From an uncultured bacterium (lineage in GTDB: Bacteria; Methylomirabilota; Methylomirabilia; Rokubacteriales; CSP1-6): a stretch of 16,199 nt of DNA. The position numbers and the translations under genes were made by a program. The stretch's first letter is position 1. The number at the start of each line of letters is the position of its first letter. Location: contig CAMLFJ010000013.1 in assembly GCA_946479205.1 (NCBI GenBank), positions 1-16,199 of the forward strand. Reading direction: 5' to 3'. A model generated the notes under the pieces. The model was not told the origin of the DNA. It did not search any database and saw nothing but the letters and a program-made list of their open reading frames with translations. Below, piece after piece: positions 13,993-16,199 of this stretch.

Positions 13993-16199
13993 ATGGATTA
14001 CAAGGACACGCTAAACCTGCCCAAGACCGCCTTTCCCATGAAGGCCAACCTGCCCAAGATGGAGCCGGAATGGCTCGAGCGCTGGGCGGCGATGGACATC
14101 TACGGGCGGATCCGGCAGGCCTCGGCGAACCGTCCGCGCTGGATCCTCCACGACGGGCCGCCCTACGCGAACGGCCACATCCACCTGGGCACGGCGCTGA
14201 ACAAGATCCTCAAGGATCTCGTGGTGAAGTCGCGCTCCATGCTGGGCCACGACGCGGTCTACGTGCCCGGATGGGATTGTCACGGGCTGCCGATCGAGCA
14301 CCAGGTGGACAAGGAGCTCGGCCTCGACCAGGCCAGCGTGGACGTGCGCCAGGCGATGGACCCGGTCGAGAAGCGCCGCCGCTGCCGCGAGTACGCGGCC
14401 AAGTTCATCGACATCCAGCGGCAGGAGTTCCGCCGGCTCGGCGTGTTCGGCGACTGGGAGAACCCCTACCAGACGATGGCGCCCGCCTACGAGGCGGTGA
14501 TCGCGCGCGAGTTCGGCCGGTTCGTGGGCCGCGACCTGGTGCACAAGGGCCTCAAGCCCGTGCACTGGTGCATGTACTGCAAGACCGCGCTGGCCCAGGC
14601 CGAGGTGGAGTACGAGGATCAGACCACGCCCTCGGTCTACGTGAAGTTCCCGGTCAAGGCGGTTCCCGAGCCGATTGCCCGAGCGGTGGGCGGGCGGCCG
14701 GTCTCGCTCGTGATCTGGACGACCACCCCCTGGACCCTGCCCGCCAACCTCGCGATCGCGGTGCACCCGATCGAGACCTACACCGCGGTGGAGCTCGACG
14801 GCCAGGCTCTCGTCGTCGCCCAGCCGCTGGTCGAGGCCTTCCTGCGCCTGCCCGGCGTGAAGGGGCTCGGCACCGCGCTGCCGCTCGCGGTGCCGGGGCA
14901 GGCGCTCGAGGGCGTGGTGGCCCGCCACCCGTGGATCGATCGCGACGTGCCGGTGCTCACCGCGGACTTCGTGGCGATGGATGCGGGCACCGGCCTGGTG
15001 CACATCGCGCCCGGCCACGGTGAGGAAGACTACGAGCTCGGCCGCCGGGCCGGGCTCAAGATCTACAACCCGGTGGACGACGACGGGCGGTTCATCGCCG
15101 AGGTGGCCCACTTCGCGGGCCAGACGGTGTGGGAGGCGAACCCGCGGATCATCGAGCACCTGCGCTCGGTCGGCGCGCTCGTGGCCCAGGTCCCGCTGCA
15201 GCACACGTACCCCCACTGCTGGCGGTGCAAGAACCCGACGCTGTTCCGGGCCACCGAGCAGTGGTTCCTCGCGCTGGACCGCCACGGGCTCCGGCAGAAG
15301 GCCCTCGACGCGATCCGGAACGAGGTGACCTGGATCCCGGGGTGGGGCGAGGAGCGCATCTACAACATGGTGGCGCACCGGCAGGAGTGGGTCATCTCGC
15401 GCCAGCGCGTGTGGGGCGTGCCGATCGTCGCCTTCTACTGCGCGAGCTGCGAGGCGCTGCTCCTCGACGAGGCCCTGGTCACGCACGTGGCCGGGATCAT
15501 GCGCGACGGCGCGGGCGCGGACGAGTGGTACACGCGGGAGGCGGCCGCCCTCCTGCCCGCGGGCACCCGCTGCCCGAAGTGCGGGAGCGGGGAGTTCCGC
15601 AAGGAGACCGACATCCTCGACGTGTGGTTCGACTCCGGCTGCAGCCACGCCGCGGTGCTCGAGCCCCGGCCCGAGCTGCACTGGCCCGCCGAGATGTATC
15701 TCGAGGGCTCGGACCAGCATCGCGGCTGGTTCCACTCCTCGCTCCTCGAGGCGGTGGGCACCCGCGACCGGCCGCCCTACCGCGCGGTCCTCACCCACGG
15801 CTTCGTGGTGGACGGCGAGGGGCGGAAGATGTCCAAGTCCGGCGGCAACAACGTCTCGCCGGAGGAGCTCATCCCGAAGTACGGCGCCGAGGTGCTGCGT
15901 CTGTGGGTCGCCGCGGAGGATTCCTCCGAGGACATCCGGTTCTCGCTCGAGATCATGAACCGGCTCGCCGACGCCTACCGGCGCATCCGCAACACCTCCC
16001 GCTTCCTGCTCGGCACGCTCGCCGACTTCGACCCGGAGCGCGATCGGCGCCCCTACGCGGAGATGGACGAGCTCGACCACTGGGCCCTGCTGCGGCTCGG
16101 CGGGCTCATCGCGCGGGTGCGGAAGGGGTACGAGGACTACCAGTTCCACGTCGCCTTCCACGCGATCCACAACTTCTGCGCGGTGGATCTCTCGTCGCT
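13993..16199 (+). CDS. ileS: Isoleucyl-tRNA synthetase, 3' end beyond the window
   Basis: Charges tRNA-Ile in the cytoplasm. 735 codons are visible and the frame is open at the window edge (bacterial IleS is usually about 930-1000 residues). ATG 13993 is the only usable start, since an in-frame stop lies at 13978-13980; its ribosome site is weak. Visible motifs: [12 protein letters not shown] (55-66, HIGH-type ATP site), [10 protein letters not shown], the CP1 editing domain with [10 protein letters not shown] (about 241-250), and [19 protein letters not shown]. Further on are [35 protein letters not shown] and [11 protein letters not shown] with KMSKS at 612-616. The catalytic and editing parts are intact as far as seen. 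Confidence 0.97.
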   Translation, partial: MDYKDTLNLPKTAFPMKANLPKMEPEWLERWAAMDIYGRIRQASANRPRWILHDGPPYANGHIHLGTALNKILKDLVVKSRSMLGHDAVYVPGWDCHGLPIEHQVDKELGLDQASVDVRQAMDPVEKRRRCREYAAKFIDIQRQEFRRLGVFGDWENPYQTMAPAYEAVIAREFGRFVGRDLVHKGLKPVHWCMYCKTALAQAEVEYEDQTTPSVYVKFPVKAVPEPIARAVGGRPVSLVIWTTTPWTLPANLAIAVHPIETYTAVELDGQALVVAQPLVEAFLRLPGVKGLGTALPLAVPGQALEGVVARHPWIDRDVPVLTADFVAMDAGTGLVHIAPGHGEEDYELGRRAGLKIYNPVDDDGRFIAEVAHFAGQTVWEANPRIIEHLRSVGALVAQVPLQHTYPHCWRCKNPTLFRATEQWFLALDRHGLRQKALDAIRNEVTWIPGWGEERIYNMVAHRQEWVISRQRVWGVPIVAFYCASCEALLLDEALVTHVAGIMRDGAGADEWYTREAAALLPAGTRCPKCGSGEFRKETDILDVWFDSGCSHAAVLEPRPELHWPAEMYLEGSDQHRGWFHSSLLEAVGTRDRPPYRAVLTHGFVVDGEGRKMSKSGGNNVSPEELIPKYGAEVLRLWVAAEDSSEDIRFSLEIMNRLADAYRRIRNTSRFLLGTLADFDPERDRRPYAEMDELDHWALLRLGGLIARVRKGYEDYQFHVAFHAIHNFCAVDLSS

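Noticed and set aside
14011..16170. Long minus-strand open frame (719 codons) opposite ileS
   Set aside because: It is antisense to a gene with all IleS motifs; its product shows only His/Val/Arg-rich composition typical of GC-rich shadow frames.

Overview
The window is a GC-rich, gene-dense stretch from what looks like a Gram-negative-type bacterium. Signs of this are lipobox and Sec-type signal peptides, an MltD-type lytic transglycosylase, TatA and a periplasmic-type multiheme cytochrome. High GC, frequent GTG/TTG starts and the mix of genes would fit an uncultivated high-GC lineage such as Methylomirabilota/Rokubacteria or a deltaproteobacterial-type group. That placement is inference only.

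The centre of the window is a selenocysteine locus. A tRNA-Sec gene (selC, 4898-4995), selenocysteine synthase (selA, 6395-7804) and the Sec-specific elongation factor (selB, 7821-9755) lie on the + strand within 5 kb. About 2 kb upstream, on the same strand, is a gene they would serve: a two-domain AhpD/carboxymuconolactone-decarboxylase-like protein (2728-3681). Conventional gene calling would split it in two at an in-frame UGA (2980-2982). The UGA replaces the second Cys of the AhpD CxxC motif. It is followed by a 7-bp hairpin at the right distance for a bacterial SECIS element, and homology continues beyond it.

Layout. 1-696: 3' part of a secreted protein of unknown function. 696-723: hairpin between convergent genes. 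739-963 (-): tiny secreted Lys/Glu/Asp-rich protein with a strong promoter and a near-perfect ribosome binding site. 1124-2461: MltD-like lytic transglycosylase. 2465-2707: MoaD/ThiS-like protein. 2728-3681: the selenoprotein. 3552-4793 (-): pentaheme cytochrome c, convergent with and overlapping the selenoprotein. 4898-9755: selC, a DUF3105 membrane protein, a lipoprotein, a 95-residue helical protein, selA and selB. 9793-9981: tatA. 10040-13293: two overlapping GT-C membrane glycosyltransferases. 13290-13922: DUF4124 plus retropepsin-like protease. 13993-16199: 5' part of ileS.

How they work together: SelA converts Ser-tRNA-Sec to Sec-tRNA-Sec using selenophosphate (no selD is visible here). 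SelB carries it to the ribosome and recognises the SECIS hairpin just after the UGA, giving a CxxU redox enzyme. The genes between selC and selA are tightly spaced and probably co-transcribed, but have no established selenium role. No gene-free stretch exceeds about 160 bases. I see no CRISPR array, insertion sequence or phage gene.
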